A DNA stretch of 64,000 bases from Flavobacterium sp. (GTDB taxonomy: Bacteria; Bacteroidota; Bacteroidia; Flavobacteriales; Flavobacteriaceae). The position numbers and the translations under genes were made by a program. This document shows positions 15,999 through 24,249 of the stretch, piece after piece (position 1 is the first letter of the stretch; every line of letters begins with the position of its first letter). The notes under the pieces are model-generated. The model saw only the letters and a program-made list of their open reading frames with translations. It did no database searches and was not told the DNA's origin. The DNA is taken from assembly GCA_023251135.1 (NCBI GenBank), contig JAHEZJ010000002.1:62001-126000 (forward strand), read 5' to 3'.

Positions 15999-18194
15999 TT
16001 AGTTCGCGACCTCGCTGATAAACTTAATCCTCATCAGACGCAGTTCGTCAATATCATAATCACCATCAAACTCTTTAAGTGCATCTTCGATTTTATCGGA
16101 TTCTGATTCCATGAAATAATCATGAATTTCTTCCTGCTGATCATCATCAAGCATATCATCTAGCCAGTATTTGATATTCAGTTTTGTACCCGAATAAACG
16201 ATTTGTTCCATTTCTTTAATCAAAGCATCCATAGAAAGTCCTTTTGCAGAAGCGATATCACTTAACGGTAATTTCCTGTCGATATTCTGAATGATGTACA
16301 GTTTATTGGCCGAATTGACTCCGGTAGATTTTACAACCAAATCATCCGGACGAATAATGTCATTGTCTTCAACATATCTGCTGATTAAAGACACAAACTC
16401 ACCTCCATACTTTTTAGCCTTTCCTTCACCTACACCATGAATATTGAACAATTCGGTTAAACTAATCGGATATTTCAAAGCCATATCCTCAAGAGAAGGA
16501 TCCTGAAAAACAACAAACGGAGGTACTCCTAATTTCTTGGCTACTTTTTTACGCAATTCACGCAACATACCCATTAAAACTTCATCGGCCGTACCTGATG
16601 ATTTTGCTGCAGTTACGATAGCTTCATCTTCAGACTCATTGTATTCATGATCTTCAGACATAAGAAATGAAACCGGTTTTTTAATAAAGTTCAATCCTTC
16701 TTTAGTGATTTTCACCACACCATAAGTTTCAATATCTTTTGACAGATATCCTGCCACTAAAACTTGTCGAAGCAAGGCCATCCAATATTTTTCATCGTGA
16801 TCTGAACCTGATCCAAAAAACGATTGTGTATCTGTTTTGTGTGCTTTAATAACCGCATTTACGCGACCAATTAAAGTAAACACAATTTCTTTTGATTTAT
16901 AAATGTGTTTGGTATCCCGAACAATTTCCAGCAATTTAACCACCTGATCTTTGGCTTCAATTCTTGTTTTAGGATTGCGAACGTTGTCATCCATATCCGC
17001 ACCTTCACCCGTTTCACTGTCAAATTCTTCACCAAAGTAATGCAACAGGAATTTTCGGCGTGACATCGAAGTTTCGGCATAGGCTACCACTTCCTGCAAA
17101 AGAGCAAATCCAATTTCCTGTTCTGCTACTGGTTTTCCGGACATGAATTTCTCCAGTTTCTCTACATCTTTATAGGAGTAATACGCCAGGCAATGTCCTT
17201 CTCCACCATCACGGCCGGCACGACCCGTTTCCTGATAATAACTTTCAAGTGACTTTGGAATATCGTGATGAATCACAAAACGAACGTCCGGTTTATCAAT
17301 TCCCATTCCAAAAGCAATGGTTGCCACTACCACATCTACGTCTTCCATCAGGAACATATCCTGATGTTTGGCACGGGTTTTAGCATCTAAACCGGCATGG
17401 TACGGCACAGCGCTGATACCGTTAACTTGTAAAACTTCGGCAATCGACTCTACTTTTTTACGGCTAAGGCAGTAAATAATTCCCGATTTGCCTTTATGTT
17501 GTTTGATAAATCGAATGATATCCGATTCTATATTTTTTGTTTTTGTGCGAACTTCGTAGTACAAATTCGCTCTGTTGAATGACGCTTTGAAAGTATTAGC
17601 GTCAGCCATTTCAAGGTTTTTCAGTATATCTTCCTGAACTTTTGGGGTTGCAGTTGCGGTAAGTCCAATAATAGGCACTTTGCCTAATTGTTTGATTATA
17701 TTTTTCAGATTGCGGTATTCCGGTCTAAAGTCGTGTCCCCATTCAGAAATACAGTGGGCTTCGTCAATAGCTACAAATGAAATGGGCACGCTCTGTAAAA
17801 AGGCCACATATTCTTCTTTCGTCAACGATTCAGGCGCTACATATAAAAGTTTGGTCAAGCCTGAAGTGATGTCTTTTTTTACTTGGGCAATTTCTGTTTT
17901 GGTAAGAGAGGAATTTAGCACGTGGGCGATTCCGTTTTCTGAAGAAAGGCTTCGAATAGCATCAACCTGATTTTTCATCAAAGCGATCAGAGGAGAAACA
18001 ACAATGGCTGTTCCATCCTGAATTAAAGCGGGTAATTGATAACAAAGAGACTTTCCACCGCCAGTTGGCATAATTACAAAAGTATTCTTCTTATCTAAAA
18101 TACTCGTAATGACTTGCTCCTGCAAGCCCTTAAATTGGCTAAAGCCGAAATACTTCTTTAATTCCTTGTGTATTTCAATTTCGTTTGAATTCAT
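15999..18194 (-). CDS. recQ: ATP-dependent DNA helicase RecQ
   Basis: 3'-5' DNA helicase in recombination and replication-fork repair, 731 residues. Walker A is PTGGGKS (43-49), motif II is DEAH (144-147), and motif VI is QETGRAGRDG (321-330). The RQC region follows, then an HRDC domain from about residue 530 (VPPFVVFQDPSLEDMAL) and a further C-terminal extension. In the zinc-binding part of the RQC region (about 372-408) the four cysteines of classical RecQ (CRR ... CxxCxxC) are absent: SMSRR and GEGADMDDNVRNP stand in their place. It is divergent from kdsD with a 30-bp gap to that gene's -7 element. Confidence 0.92.
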   Translation of the reverse strand: MNSNEIEIHKELKKYFGFSQFKGLQEQVITSILDKKNTFVIMPTGGGKSLCYQLPALIQDGTAIVVSPLIALMKNQVDAIRSLSSENGIAHVLNSSLTKTEIAQVKKDITSGLTKLLYVAPESLTKEEYVAFLQSVPISFVAIDEAHCISEWGHDFRPEYRNLKNIIKQLGKVPIIGLTATATPKVQEDILKNLEMADANTFKASFNRANLYYEVRTKTKNIESDIIRFIKQHKGKSGIIYCLSRKKVESIAEVLQVNGISAVPYHAGLDAKTRAKHQDMFLMEDVDVVVATIAFGMGIDKPDVRFVIHHDIPKSLESYYQETGRAGRDGGEGHCLAYYSYKDVEKLEKFMSGKPVAEQEIGFALLQEVVAYAETSMSRRKFLLHYFGEEFDSETGEGADMDDNVRNPKTRIEAKDQVVKLLEIVRDTKHIYKSKEIVFTLIGRVNAVIKAHKTDTQSFFGSGSDHDEKYWMALLRQVLVAGYLSKDIETYGVVKITKEGLNFIKKPVSFLMSEDHEYNESEDEAIVTAAKSSGTADEVLMGMLRELRKKVAKKLGVPPFVVFQDPSLEDMALKYPISLTELFNIHGVGEGKAKKYGGEFVSLISRYVEDNDIIRPDDLVVKSTGVNSANKLYIIQNIDRKLPLSDIASAKGLSMDALIKEMEQIVYSGTKLNIKYWLDDMLDDDQQEEIHDYFMESESDKIEDALKEFDGDYDIDELRLMRIKFISEVAN

Positions 18195-18219
18195 TCTTTA
18201 TATTAATGGATATTTTGTA

Positions 18220-18227
18220 TAAATTTG
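18220..18227 (+). promoter_or_regulatory. -7 promoter element of the kdsD operon
   Basis: TAAATTTG, exact TAnnTTTG. It overlaps an in-frame TTG at 18225, which is one reason to reject that codon as the kdsD start. Confidence 0.5.
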
Positions 18228-18281
18228 CAACACATAAAGATACAACTTTCTTTTATACATACAAATTTTAAATATTCTGTT

Positions 18282-19247
18282 TTGATCACAAAAGAAAATA
18301 TATTGGCGATCGCCAAAAAAACCATACTATCTGAAAGTGAAGCAATTACAAAGCTAATTGATTTTCTGGACGAAAATTTCTACGAAGCTGTCCAACGCAT
18401 TTACGAAACTAAGGGCCGATTAGTGGTTACAGGCATCGGAAAAAGTGCCATTATTGCTCAAAAAATGGTCGCTACTTTTAACTCAACCGGCACGCCATCT
18501 ATGTTCCTTCACGCCTCAGAAGCCATCCATGGCGACCTGGGAATGATACAAAACGACGACATTGTAATCTGCATTTCAAAAAGCGGAAACAGTCCTGAAA
18601 TAAAAGTACTGGTTCCCCTATTAAAACGTTTTGGAAACATTTTGATCGGAATAACCGGAAATGTAACTTCGTTTTTAGCTAAAGGTTCTGATTATGTTCT
18701 GAATACCACTGTTGAAATGGAGGCCTGCCCAATAAATCTGGCTCCAACAAACAGTACCACTGCTCAACTAGTTATGGGTGATGCTTTAGCCGTTTGTTTG
18801 ATGGAAATGCGTGATTTTAAACCTGAAGATTTTGCGGTTTATCATCCTGGTGGCGCTTTAGGAAAAAAATTACTCCTTCGCGTTAAAGACATGATTGAAC
18901 ATTCGTTAAAACCAATGGTAACTCCAGACACCTCAATCAAAAAAGCTATTTTTGAGATCTCTGAAAAAAGACTGGGGGTAACCGCAGTAATCGAAAACGA
19001 TAAAATTGTTGGTATCATTACCGATGGAGACATCAGAAGAATGTTAAACGACAGAGATTCTATTGCTGATTTAACGGCAAAAGATATTATGTCTAAAAAT
19101 CCTAAATTCGTATCTTCAGAAACAATGGCAGTTGACGCTTTGAATATTTTAGAAGATTTTTCGATAACACAACTTATCGTTGCTGATAATGGAGAGTACA
19201 AAGGCGTATTACATTTACATGACATTTTAAAAGAAGGAATCGTATAA
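18282..19247 (+). CDS. kdsD: Arabinose-5-phosphate isomerase, KpsF/GutQ family
   Basis: Converts ribulose-5-P to arabinose-5-P, the first step to the LPS sugar KDO. It has a SIS domain (VVTGIGKSAIIAQKM ... CISKSGNSPEIK) followed by two CBS repeats (from VKDMIEHSLKPMVTP and from DIMSKNPKFV). No ATG lies near the N-terminus. A TTG at 18282 gives 321 residues, the usual length, and starts at MITKENILAIAKKTI; the TTG at 18225 lies inside the -7 promoter element. Its stop overlaps the tatC start by 1 bp (TAATG). The lipid A-core role fits lptB and the O-antigen locus nearby. Confidence 0.88.
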   Translation: MITKENILAIAKKTILSESEAITKLIDFLDENFYEAVQRIYETKGRLVVTGIGKSAIIAQKMVATFNSTGTPSMFLHASEAIHGDLGMIQNDDIVICISKSGNSPEIKVLVPLLKRFGNILIGITGNVTSFLAKGSDYVLNTTVEMEACPINLAPTNSTTAQLVMGDALAVCLMEMRDFKPEDFAVYHPGGALGKKLLLRVKDMIEHSLKPMVTPDTSIKKAIFEISEKRLGVTAVIENDKIVGIITDGDIRRMLNDRDSIADLTAKDIMSKNPKFVSSETMAVDALNILEDFSITQLIVADNGEYKGVLHLHDILKEGIV

Positions 19248-20062
19248 TGGCAAAAAAAAACCTTGGCGAGATGTCGTTTCTGGACCATCTTGAAGAATTA
19301 AGATGGTTACTGGTTAGAAGTACAATTGCAATTATGATAATGGCATTTGTAACGTATTTTGTAAGTGACTATTTGTTTGATGAAATTATTCTGGGGCCAA
19401 CCAGACCTACTTTTTTTACCTATATCTGGTTTTGCGATCTGTCGCACCAGCTTGGTTTCGCTGACAGTATCTGCATTACGCAGCTGAATTTTATTATCCA
19501 AAATACGGAAATGGAAGGCCAGGTAAATATTTTTGTCTGGATGTGTATTTTGGCCGGTTTTATTTTGAGTTTTCCTTATATTTTATGGGAAATCTGGAAA
19601 TTTATCAGCCCTGCTTTGTACGAGAAAGAGAAAAAAAATGCAAAAGTATTCATCTTCACCTCCTCTTTACTTTTCTTCTTAGGAGTATTGTTCGGATATT
19701 TTGTAGTTATTCCAATGTCTGTAAATTTCGTGGCCACTTTCTCAGTGAGTGATGTTGTAAAAAATCAATTCACACTGGACTCTTATATGGGTATGGTAAA
19801 AACAAGTATATTGGGTAGTGCGATCTTTTTTGAATTGCCAATCGCTATTTACTTCTTAACCAAATTGGGATTAGTAACTCCTGAATTCCTTAGAAAATAC
19901 TGGAAATATGCCGTAATCATCATTTTGATCATTGCCGCAATCGTGACCCCTCCAGATGTAGTAAGCCAGACTATCGTGGCCATACCAATGCTGCTTATTT
20001 ACGAAGTAAGTATTCTGATTTCTAAGATTGTTTATCGAAATAAAATGAAAGAAAATGTCTGA
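19247..20062 (+). CDS. tatC: Twin-arginine translocase subunit TatC
   Basis: Inner-membrane receptor of the Tat pathway for folded proteins, 271 residues. The conserved N-terminal motif FLDHLEELRWLLVRS is present, with six hydrophobic segments expected for TatC and the family block FRKYWKYAVIIILIIAAIVTPPD near the C-terminus. Between the first two membrane spans there is a Bacteroidota-type insert (WFCDLSHQLGFADSICITQLNF). The start overlaps the kdsD stop (TAATG), and the next gene starts inside tatC, so the three genes are probably translationally coupled. A run of nine A follows the start codon region. Confidence 0.95.
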   Translation: MAKKNLGEMSFLDHLEELRWLLVRSTIAIMIMAFVTYFVSDYLFDEIILGPTRPTFFTYIWFCDLSHQLGFADSICITQLNFIIQNTEMEGQVNIFVWMCILAGFILSFPYILWEIWKFISPALYEKEKKNAKVFIFTSSLLFFLGVLFGYFVVIPMSVNFVATFSVSDVVKNQFTLDSYMGMVKTSILGSAIFFELPIAIYFLTKLGLVTPEFLRKYWKYAVIIILIIAAIVTPPDVVSQTIVAIPMLLIYEVSILISKIVYRNKMKENV

Positions 20063-20405
20063 TATCATACAAGAATTTAATGATTATCGTTCTAAAATGA
20101 ACGATAAATTATTGGCCGACAACAATAAAATTGTAAAAAGAATTTTTAACCTGGATACGAATGCTTACGCTCCGGGAGCTCTTGATGTAAAAACAAAAGA
20201 GCTTTTAGGATTAGTAGCTTCGGCGGTTTTGCGTTGTGACGACTGTGTAAAATACCACCTCGAAACCAGCCATAAAGAAGGAGTTACCAAAGAAGAAATG
20301 ATGGAAGCAATGGGAATCGCAACTTTAGTTGGCGGAACCATCGTAATCCCGCATTTGAGAAGAGCTTATGAATTTTGGGAAGCTTTGGAAGAGCAAGGGA
20401 ATTAG
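20055..20405 (+). CDS. Carboxymuconolactone decarboxylase (AhpD-like) family protein
   Basis: A 116-residue all-helical protein of the CMD/AhpD fold. The AhpD-like redox motif is present as RCDDCVKYHLETSHKEG (CxxC with the downstream His), followed by the conserved MMEAMGIATLVGGT segment. Such proteins act as alkyl-hydroperoxide reductases or as unassigned redox proteins; true decarboxylases lack CxxC. The ATG overlaps the end of tatC by 8 bp. The link to tatC and kdsD is positional only. Confidence 0.85.
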   Translation: MSDIIQEFNDYRSKMNDKLLADNNKIVKRIFNLDTNAYAPGALDVKTKELLGLVASAVLRCDDCVKYHLETSHKEGVTKEEMMEAMGIATLVGGTIVIPHLRRAYEFWEALEEQGN

Positions 20406-20423
20406 AAAATGAGACAATTAGTC

Positions 20424-20539
20424 AATTAGATAATTTTCTTGACAATATGTTAATTCACTTATTCTATTGATTTATTTTCTTTTATTTTGCCCATTGGAGA
20501 TATAATTATCTCATTATCAAATTGACACATTATCTAATT
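20424..20539. repeat. Intergenic inverted repeats upstream of lptB
   Basis: AATTAGATAAT (20424-20434) has a perfect inverted copy ATTATCTAATT (20529-20539). In between lies a palindrome GAGATATAATTATCTC (20495-20510). The AT-rich 141-bp spacer between the AhpD-like gene and lptB probably holds the lptB promoter, but only an imperfect -7 element (TTATTTTG) is visible. Confidence 0.5.
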
Positions 20540-20546
20540 AAAAAAA

Positions 20547-21287
20547 ATGAAGCTAAGAGCCGATAATTTAATCAAAACCTATAAAGGACGTAGTGTTGTA
20601 AAAGGGATTTCTGTTGAAGTTAATCAAGGGGAAATCGTTGGTCTTTTAGGACCTAATGGTGCAGGAAAAACGACTTCGTTTTACATGATTGTGGGATTGG
20701 TAAAACCAAACTCAGGTAATATTTATCTGGACGATCTGAACATTACCGATTATCCTATGTACAAACGTGCCCAACAAGGAATTGGTTATTTGGCGCAGGA
20801 AGCTTCTGTTTTTAGAAAATTAAGCATTGAAGACAACATCCTGAGTGTTTTGCAATTGACGAAACTATCGAAAGAAGAACAGATTGCAAAAATGGAGAGC
20901 TTAATTGAAGAATTCAGCTTAGAACATATTCGTACCAACAGAGGAGATTTACTTTCAGGAGGAGAGCGTCGTCGTACGGAAATTGCCCGTGCTTTGGCAA
21001 CCGATCCAAAATTTATCTTACTGGATGAGCCTTTTGCAGGAGTTGACCCGGTTGCAGTGGAAGACATTCAGAGAATTGTAGCGCAGCTAAAAAACAAAAA
21101 TATTGGAATTTTAATTACCGATCACAACGTCCAGGAAACTTTGGCCATTACCGATAAAACCTACCTAATGTTTGAAGGAGGAATTTTGAAAGCCGGAATT
21201 CCGGAAGAATTAGTTGAAGACGAAATGGTTCGTCGTGTTTATCTGGGACAAAACTTTGAACTTCGTAAAAAGAAACTTGAATTTTAA
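20547..21287 (+). CDS. lptB: LPS export ABC transporter ATP-binding protein LptB
   Basis: Cytoplasmic ATPase of the LptB2FGC complex that extracts LPS from the inner membrane and drives it across the envelope. 246 residues. Walker A is GPNGAGKTT (35-43), the signature is LSGGERRR, Walker B is FILLDEPFAGVDP, and the switch His is in ITDHNV. The C-terminal tail (RRVYLGQNFELRKKKLEF) is typical of LptB. It stands alone, with a perfect 24-bp inverted repeat right after the stop. Confidence 0.93.
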   Translation: MKLRADNLIKTYKGRSVVKGISVEVNQGEIVGLLGPNGAGKTTSFYMIVGLVKPNSGNIYLDDLNITDYPMYKRAQQGIGYLAQEASVFRKLSIEDNILSVLQLTKLSKEEQIAKMESLIEEFSLEHIRTNRGDLLSGGERRRTEIARALATDPKFILLDEPFAGVDPVAVEDIQRIVAQLKNKNIGILITDHNVQETLAITDKTYLMFEGGILKAGIPEELVEDEMVRRVYLGQNFELRKKKLEF

Positions 21288-21289
21288 GG

Positions 21290-21346
21290 AAGTTTTCAGT
21301 CGCAGTTTTCAGTCACAATAAAACTGAAAACTGCGACTGAAAACTT
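21290..21346. repeat. Perfect 24-bp inverted repeat, probable bidirectional terminator
   Basis: Left arm 21290-21313 and right arm 21323-21346 are exact complements with a 9-nt loop. Each arm itself contains a repeated TTTTCAGT motif. The left arm starts 2 bp after the lptB stop, and the right arm reaches into the stop codon of the convergent GH25 gene. Confidence 0.85.
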
Positions 21347-22205
21347 ATTCTACAGTAATAAACTGTAATTGCTCTAAATCTCCATTGTAGATATTCACAT
21401 CCACACTGTGTTTAATTCCCGGCAAAGAAGCTTTTTCTGTAAACTGCCAAAATAGCCAGTCTTCTTCAATCTTCTCTCTGTAGAAATTATAGTTGGCAAT
21501 CCAGAATAAATATTCTCCAAATTCTTCTTTCAGGAAATCGCCATAATAACGTTCTCCGGTATAAATAATCGGGCGCACCTGATAATGTGCTTCGACCTTA
21601 TTCAGCCAACGTTTCAGGCCTTTTTTCAAACTGTCCAGCGACTGATTCTTAGGCAATCGTTCAATATCTAAAACGGGTGGTAAATCCCCTTTTTGCAGTT
21701 TTACGGTTTTTATAAAAAGATCGGCCTGTTCTATCGAATTTTCGTTAGGACGATAGTAATGATAGGCTCCGCGTATAATCTTATGCTTTTTTGCTCCTAA
21801 CCAGTTGTGCATAAACTGCCTGTCTACTTTATTATTCCCTGCCGTAGCACGAATAAAAACAAACTGAACCGGATATTTTTCTTCCAAAACCTCAACTTCA
21901 CCCCAATGTACGGTTCCCTGAAATTCAGAAACATCAATACCGATTACTTTTCCCTTATGATTTTCCAGAACCTGAACATTTCTAACATCTGAAAGACGTT
22001 TTTCCACAGCATCCTCCTCTAAAACTTTATTTGATTTAAAGCCAAGATAATAAGCCAGTCCATCACGATAATGATAAACTGTTGCAAAAAAAAGCAATAC
22101 TAAAAAAGAATAAATGATAAAGCGAAGTCCACTTGCCAGAATCGATCTCTGAGGTTTCGATTTACGGGAGTAAGAAGTTCTTCGGGTAGTCGTTTTTCTT
22201 GCCAT
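21345..22205 (-). CDS. Membrane-anchored GH25 lysozyme-like hydrolase
   Basis: A 286-residue protein. A basic N-terminus (Arg/Lys/Thr/Ser-rich, 1-22) and one membrane segment (about 27-45) put the catalytic domain in the periplasm. The GH25 fold begins at GIDVSEFQG (Asp91). The catalytic acid pair is visible as DIE (Asp180, Glu182) and a third acidic position in the terminal strand (SVDVNIYNG). The family hydrolyses the MurNAc-GlcNAc bond of peptidoglycan. It lies 10 bp after pssA and is probably cotranscribed. Confidence 0.88.
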   Translation of the reverse strand: MARKTTTRRTSYSRKSKPQRSILASGLRFIIYSFLVLLFFATVYHYRDGLAYYLGFKSNKVLEEDAVEKRLSDVRNVQVLENHKGKVIGIDVSEFQGTVHWGEVEVLEEKYPVQFVFIRATAGNNKVDRQFMHNWLGAKKHKIIRGAYHYYRPNENSIEQADLFIKTVKLQKGDLPPVLDIERLPKNQSLDSLKKGLKRWLNKVEAHYQVRPIIYTGERYYGDFLKEEFGEYLFWIANYNFYREKIEEDWLFWQFTEKASLPGIKHSVDVNIYNGDLEQLQFITVE

Positions 22206-22215
22206 TCCAATAAAA

Positions 22216-22932
22216 CTACTTTTTCAAAAACACATTATTTACCACTGAAAGCAGTACATAAATAATAATAATCAACGGAATCGCGATATAATGAAGCAAC
22301 AAAAGCAAAACTACAGCAATTAGCAAAAACACGATTTGTAGCCCGTTATCTTTTAAAGTAAACTTTTTAACTTTTAATGCAAACAACGGAATTTCGGCAT
22401 TCAAAATATAAGCACTGCACAAAGTAATTCCCAATAAAACCCAATGGTTGGTTAGTATTTCAAACACCAATAGAGAATCTGAAAACTTCAAAACCATAGG
22501 CAAACTCAGAATAAAAAGAGCATTTGCCGGTGTTGGCAAGCCAATAAAAGAATCGGTCTGACGGGTGTCAATATTAAAATTTGCCAATCGGTAACAAGAA
22601 CCTAAGGTTACTATAAATCCTAAAAAAGGAATAAAAACCGAACCAATTACTTCATGAGGGTTGGCGCTTTTCAAAAACATGGTATACATTACATAACCCG
22701 GTACAACTCCGCTGGTAACCATATCGGCCAACGAGTCTAACTGCAATCCAAGCGGACTGGAAACGTTGAACAATCTGGCAAAAAAACCATCAAAAAAATC
22801 AAAGAAGATTCCCAAACAAACCATGTAAAAAGCCATTTCGTAATTGGCTTCCGAAACAAAAACAACCGCGATACAACCGCAGAATAAATTGATTAATGTG
22901 ATTAAATTAGGAATGTGTTTTTTAATATTCAT
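22216..22932 (-). CDS. pssA: CDP-diacylglycerol-serine O-phosphatidyltransferase
   Basis: Integral membrane enzyme making phosphatidylserine, the precursor of phosphatidylethanolamine. 238 residues with about seven hydrophobic segments. The CDP-alcohol phosphotransferase motif is complete: D45-x2-D48-G49-x2-A52-R53-x8-G62-x3-D66-x3-D70. It is the first gene of the pssA-GH25 pair. Upstream, only imperfect -7 motifs (GAAATTTG, AACATTTG) are seen. Confidence 0.93.
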   Translation of the reverse strand: MNIKKHIPNLITLINLFCGCIAVVFVSEANYEMAFYMVCLGIFFDFFDGFFARLFNVSSPLGLQLDSLADMVTSGVVPGYVMYTMFLKSANPHEVIGSVFIPFLGFIVTLGSCYRLANFNIDTRQTDSFIGLPTPANALFILSLPMVLKFSDSLLVFEILTNHWVLLGITLCSAYILNAEIPLFALKVKKFTLKDNGLQIVFLLIAVVLLLLLHYIAIPLIIIIYVLLSVVNNVFLKK

Positions 22933-23071
22933 GATTTATAATTTTGACAAATGTTGAACGGCAAATTTCGTATAAATAAGCGACATTAACAGAAATTTTT
23001 TCTATTAAAATGCTATTCCCTCAAAAGCATTGTAAACATTTTTATATGAAAAATTTAAGTTTTACAATAAT

Positions 23072-23103
23072 TTGAATTAGATGACTAAAATATTATATTT
23101 TTG
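23072..23103 (+). promoter_or_regulatory. Full Bacteroidota promoter of the PorV/PorQ-like gene
   Basis: TTG (23072-23074), a 21-nt spacer and TATTTTTG (23096-23103), both boxes matching the consensus. The predicted transcription start near 23110 leaves a leader of about 35 nt. Confidence 0.75.
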
Positions 23104-23116
23104 ATAAAAATTAAAA

Positions 23117-23130
23117 CAGACTTCGGTCTG
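23117..23130 (+). other. UUCG-tetraloop hairpin in the 5' leader
   Basis: CAGAC-TTCG-GTCTG: a 5-bp stem closed by the exceptionally stable C(UUCG)G tetraloop. It sits 14 bp upstream of a TTG start codon and has no T-run, so it is not a normal terminator. Confidence 0.6.
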
Positions 23131-23144
23131 CTAAAAAATATCCG

Positions 23145-24212
23145 TTGAAGAAAATCTTTGTGTTATTATTATTTTGTAGTTGCACGATTCAGTATGCACA
23201 AACCGTTCGAAAGTATTCGAATGAGTTTATGAATATTGGTGTTGACGCAGCTGCTTTAGGAATGTCGGGTGCTGTAGTTTCTTCTACAAATGATGTTAAT
23301 TCGGTTTATTGGAACCCAGCCGGTCTGACACATCTTGAAGATCATCAAGTTTCGTTGATGCACGCCAATTATTTTGCCAATATTGCACAATACGACTACA
23401 TTGGATATGCGAGTCCGATTGACGACAGAAGTGCCTGGGGAATCTCGATGATTCGTTTTGGCGTCGATGACATTATGGACACGACCCAGTTGATCGACAA
23501 TCAGGGGAATATCGATTACAATCGAATCAGGCTATTCTCTACTGCTGATTATGGTTTTACTTTTTCGTACGCAAGAAAATTACCCGTAGACGGTTTTCAA
23601 TATGGGGTGAATGCAAAAGTAATCCGACGAGTGATTGGAAAGTTTGCCAATTCCTGGGGGTTTGGTTTTGACTTTGGACTTCAATTTGAAAGAAATGGCT
23701 GGAATTTTGGTTTGATGCTTCGCGATATTACCACTACTTACAATGTATGGAATATTAATGAAGAGGAATACAAGAAAATTGCCAATGCTATTCCTGGAGA
23801 AAACAACGAATTACCAGAAAGTACCGAGATCACTTTACCAAAAGCGCAATTGGGAATTTCTAAAAAAATTGAATTTCACAACGACTACAGTCTTTTGGTT
23901 GCAACCAATTTAAATATGCGCTTTGAGCAAACCAATGATATTATTTCTACAAAAGCAGTCAGTATCGATCCTGCTCTCGGTTTTGAGTTTGGTTATACCG
24001 ATCTTGTTTTTTTAAGAGCAGGAGCAGGAAATTTTCAAAATGTAACGCAACTAGACAACACCGAAAAACTAAACTTTCAGCCTAATATAGGGCTTGGTTT
24101 TAAGTACAAAGGTATTCAGGTCGACTACGCTTTGACAGATTTAGGAAATCAAAGTACAGCTTTGTATTCTAATATTTTTTCTTTAAAAGTAGATTTAGGT
24201 ATCTTTAGATAA
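23145..24212 (+). CDS. PorV/PorQ family outer-membrane protein
   Basis: A 355-residue protein with a signal peptide (MKKIFVLLLFCSCTIQYA-QT) that fixes the start at a TTG codon (23145). The N-terminal block GVDAAALGMSGAVVSSTNDVNSVYWNPAGLT is the signature of this FadL-like beta-barrel family, and the rest alternates aromatic and polar residues as in outer-membrane strands. PorV and PorQ belong to the type IX secretion system and its cargo attachment; this protein may be one of them or a paralogue, which the sequence alone does not settle. Regulation may involve the leader hairpin. Confidence 0.85.
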   Translation: MKKIFVLLLFCSCTIQYAQTVRKYSNEFMNIGVDAAALGMSGAVVSSTNDVNSVYWNPAGLTHLEDHQVSLMHANYFANIAQYDYIGYASPIDDRSAWGISMIRFGVDDIMDTTQLIDNQGNIDYNRIRLFSTADYGFTFSYARKLPVDGFQYGVNAKVIRRVIGKFANSWGFGFDFGLQFERNGWNFGLMLRDITTTYNVWNINEEEYKKIANAIPGENNELPESTEITLPKAQLGISKKIEFHNDYSLLVATNLNMRFEQTNDIISTKAVSIDPALGFEFGYTDLVFLRAGAGNFQNVTQLDNTEKLNFQPNIGLGFKYKGIQVDYALTDLGNQSTALYSNIFSLKVDLGIFR

Positions 24213-24249
24213 TATTTGTTAATCCTCAAACTTCTTAACATTTTAAATT

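Noticed and set aside
18225..18281. TTG at 18225 as an earlier kdsD start, giving 19 extra residues
   Set aside because: It lies inside an exact -7 promoter element and the extra residues do not fit the family; the TTG at 18282 gives the normal length.
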